Shown: positions 61,809 to 64,000 of the stretch, one piece after another
How positions within the stretch are numbered: the first letter of the stretch is position 1
Layout: each line of letters starts with the position of its first letter
From: Paramecium sonneborni
Lineage: Eukaryota > Ciliophora > Oligohymenophorea > Peniculida > Parameciidae
NCBI GenBank assembly: GCA_905182985.1
Contig: CAJJDN010000006.1
Coordinates: 162,031 to 226,030 of the forward strand
DNA length: 64,000 nt
Direction of reading: 5' to 3'
The notes under the pieces: generated by a model
Seen by the model: only the letters and a program-made list of their open reading frames with translations
The model's database searches: none
What the model was told of the DNA's origin: nothing
Made by a program: the position numbers and the translations under genes

Positions 61809-62686
61809 ATGGCTGCTCAAGTTGAATAAATGAAAATGCTTATAAGTTTAGGATCAGCAGGATTATTTGGTCTTATTTTGGTTAAGAATTGTTTCTTTAC
61901 AGTGGAACCAGGACATTGTGCAATAAAGTTTAGCAAATTCTTTGGACTTTAAGAAGAGAAATATAAAGAAGGATGGCATTTTAGAATTCCATATTTTGAA
62001 ACTCCAATTGATTACAATATTTAAACTAGACCTAGATAAATCAAAGCTAGTACAGCTAATAGAGGTAAGAATTTAATAGAAATTTAAAAGATATGCAAAA
62101 TGTACTTCTAACTCTTAGAGTACTTCATAGACCATATAGTGATGAATTGCCAACCATTTATAGAACATTAGGAATTGATTATGATGAAAAGGTTTTACCA
62201 TCAATTGTTAATGAAACAATGAGATCTGTTGTTGCTTAATATACAGCATCTTAATTAATGAGTTAAAGAGATTAAGTCTCATTTAAAATTAGATAAGCAT
62301 TAGATTAAAGAGCTGCTTAATTCAAAATTGCTATTGATGATGTTTCAATAACAGAACTTACATTTGGAAAAGAATATTTAGAAGCTATTGAAGCTAAATA
62401 AGTTGCTTAATAAGAAGCTGAAAGAGCTAAATTTGTTGTAGAATAAGCAAGAGAAGCAAAAAAAAGTATTGTTATTAAAGCTTTGGGAGAAGCTAAATCT
62501 ATTGAATTGGTAGGAAAATCTGCTTTAACTAATCCAGGTATAAATTAATATTATTACAATTTAGCATTTTTGGATGTTAGAAGAATTGAATATGCAAGAG
62601 AAATTTCAGCTATTTTAGCAGAATCTAGAAATCATATTATGTTACCATCAGATATTCTTAAAATGGATGCTACTGCATATAAATGA
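61809..62686 (+). CDS. PHB2: prohibitin-2
   Basis: Subunit of the inner-mitochondrial-membrane prohibitin ring that supports cristae and AAA-protease control. 274 aa after introns 62065-62090 (26 nt) and 62538-62564 (27 nt). An N-terminal membrane anchor ([12 protein letters not shown]) is followed by the SPFH/PHB domain with [61 protein letters not shown] and [13 protein letters not shown]. The coiled coil [17 protein letters not shown] follows. AxQQEAxRA and the VLPSIVNE context fit PHB2 better than PHB1. Start at the first ATG (MAAQVEQMK). Confidence 0.93.
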
Positions 62687-62797
62687 ATGTCAATCAAAAT
62701 ATTTAATAGTAAATTTTTATGTTCTTCTTTTTTATTTTATAGATTAAAATTAAAATAATTGAACATCTATATTTATATTATTTATTTTGGTATAAAA

Positions 62798-63905
62798 TCA
62801 TCCATATAACCATTCTTTTCTTTTTTAGATTTATTCATCTCCATTTAAAACTGCTTTTAATTTTTATTTTTCGATAATATCATTTTATTCCAAATATGCT
62901 TTTAATGCATTATCAGCTTCTCTTGTCCAAAGTAAACTTTCTTGATTGTTAAAAAAAACATTTTGCAAAGTATTTAAATCTCCTGAACATTAATACATTC
63001 TTAAAACAAGTTCTTTATAAGAAACTTTTAACAAATTTGATAATAATTGTAAAGTATATTTTAATTCTTCTGCTTTCTATTTTTATTCTATATTTAATAT
63101 AGTTTTTTAAGGCTCAAAAAAATATTATTTCTAGCCTGATATATCATATTTGGAACTAAAATTTAGTTAAATAATATACTTAGCTGATAATTAAAACTTG
63201 ATATTTAACTTTACTTTCTTCTAACAACTAGGTTCAAGTGAGTCTTCTTCATTTTTACTTTGCCTTTTTATTTAAGAATTTAATTTTTTAGGTTAATAAT
63301 TTTCTTATATTTCTTTAATTGGTGTACCAAGTAAATAATAAACTGGAGATTCAAAGATAGCAGAAATATCTTTTAATTTATACCAATTATCATTTACAAG
63401 TTAAAAATTAAGTTATCCATATATACCTGACTTTTGTACAAATTAATAGATTATCAAAAAGTCTTAGCTTGTCAAATTTTATAAAAATTATTCATATCTT
63501 ACTTCAATTAAATTAATACCTATTCTTTATACTTATATTAGATCTTTTTAATATTTAACTTAGATTTTATATACACTTCTAAGAAATTTTTGAAAGCCCA
63601 TGAAGCTTCAAAATAATTGATAAATCGTCAAATAAAGTATACTCTTCATTGATGTTCTGATCATCTCTTTTAAGGTTCTCAATTTATTATCCTGAAATTG
63701 CTTTTGAAAATTCATCAAAGTAGATTTTTTCAAAATTATCATTTTTTTTTTAATTCAATTTTTAAATTTTCATATTTATTAATTTGAAGGTTTTCTTCTA
63801 TTGATTTTATTTCCCTAATTTGAGATCTAAAATTCTAGGTGGGGGCAAATAACGTGAAAATGAAAAAACTCAATATTTTTCTGAATTTTAACATTTAATT
63901 TCCAT
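62798..63905 (-). CDS. tentative RAP1/TERF2IP-like protein, frame-broken
   Basis: The 3' half is one clean frame of about 250 codons (from about 63540 to the TGA at 62798). It contains YKLKDISAIFESPVYYLLG, then an acidic/basic linker and a C-terminal helical domain: YTLQLLSNLLKVSYKELV, CSGDLNTLQNVFFNNQ, LLWTREADNALKAYL, IQKRKEWLYG. This order (helices, then WxRxxD, then a final helix with RR/KR) resembles the C-terminal RCT domain of RAP1 telomere proteins. The 5' half (YFDEFSKAIS, FEASWAFKNFLEVYI) lies in other frames, with breaks at an A10 run near 63750 and two further places. The start at 63905 is a guess. The assignment is a pattern match, not established. Confidence 0.4.
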
Positions 63906-64000
63906 TATCACTTAATTAAATATCTCAGTTCAAAAATATCAATAAAATTATTATATGCGAAAACTAAATGATTTATTTAGATGTTTTATAAATTATATTA

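Overview
The window is nuclear DNA of a ciliate, most likely Paramecium or a close relative. Three observations support this. (1) Conserved genes read through only if TAA and TAG encode glutamine and TGA is the sole stop. (2) About 60 introns can be placed by frame; nearly all are 18-34 nt with GT..AG ends, the size class of Paramecium macronuclear genes. (3) The DNA is very AT-rich, and genes lie nose to tail on both strands with spacers often under 100 bp. There is no bacterial operon, phage, CRISPR array or recognisable transposon, and I saw no tRNA or rRNA gene. 
Layout. 1-8.2 kb: a partial broken gene, a chitin synthase (-), a DDX21-type RNA helicase (+) full of frame breaks, and the proteasome chaperone PSMD9 (+). 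8.2-15.3 kb: one giant gene (-) for an LRR plus multi-pass membrane protein of about 2,312 aa. 15.5-24.7 kb: a tubulin-tyrosine-ligase-like enzyme (+), a hypothetical gene (+), a protein kinase (-) and a copine (+). Here lies an exact 1,083-bp tandem duplication around a single N, almost certainly an assembly artefact. 25-36 kb: a histidine-kinase-like gene (-), a RING protein (+), small coiled-coil and hypothetical genes, a Rab GTPase (-), a lipid-anchored MORN protein (+) and a D-[IV]-x-G repeat protein (-). 36-49.4 kb: a nucleotidyltransferase-like protein (+), a USP12/46-like deubiquitinase (+), an LRR protein (+), a 694-aa coiled coil (-), an FCP/SCP-type phosphatase (-), a two-pore cation channel (+) and another coiled coil (+). 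49.4-64 kb: a DUSP-AZUL-HECT ubiquitin ligase (+), a LamG-like protein (+), a tentative photolyase-domain fragment (+), a SNARE (+), a membrane-anchored purple acid phosphatase (-), a mitochondrial carrier (-), prohibitin-2 (+) and a tentative RAP1/TERF2IP-like gene (-). 
The genes do not form one pathway. Themes are ubiquitin-proteasome (PSMD9, RING, USP, HECT), calcium/membrane signalling and traffic (TPC, copine, Rab, SNARE, kinase) and cilium/cortex (TTLL, MORN, repeat protein). Around ten genes carry single-base or dinucleotide frame breaks, mostly in homopolymers, next to long intact genes; sequencing error is the simplest explanation, gene decay the alternative. The items most worth a second look are the HECT architecture, the giant LRR-membrane protein, the RAP1-like C-terminus and the distribution of frame breaks.
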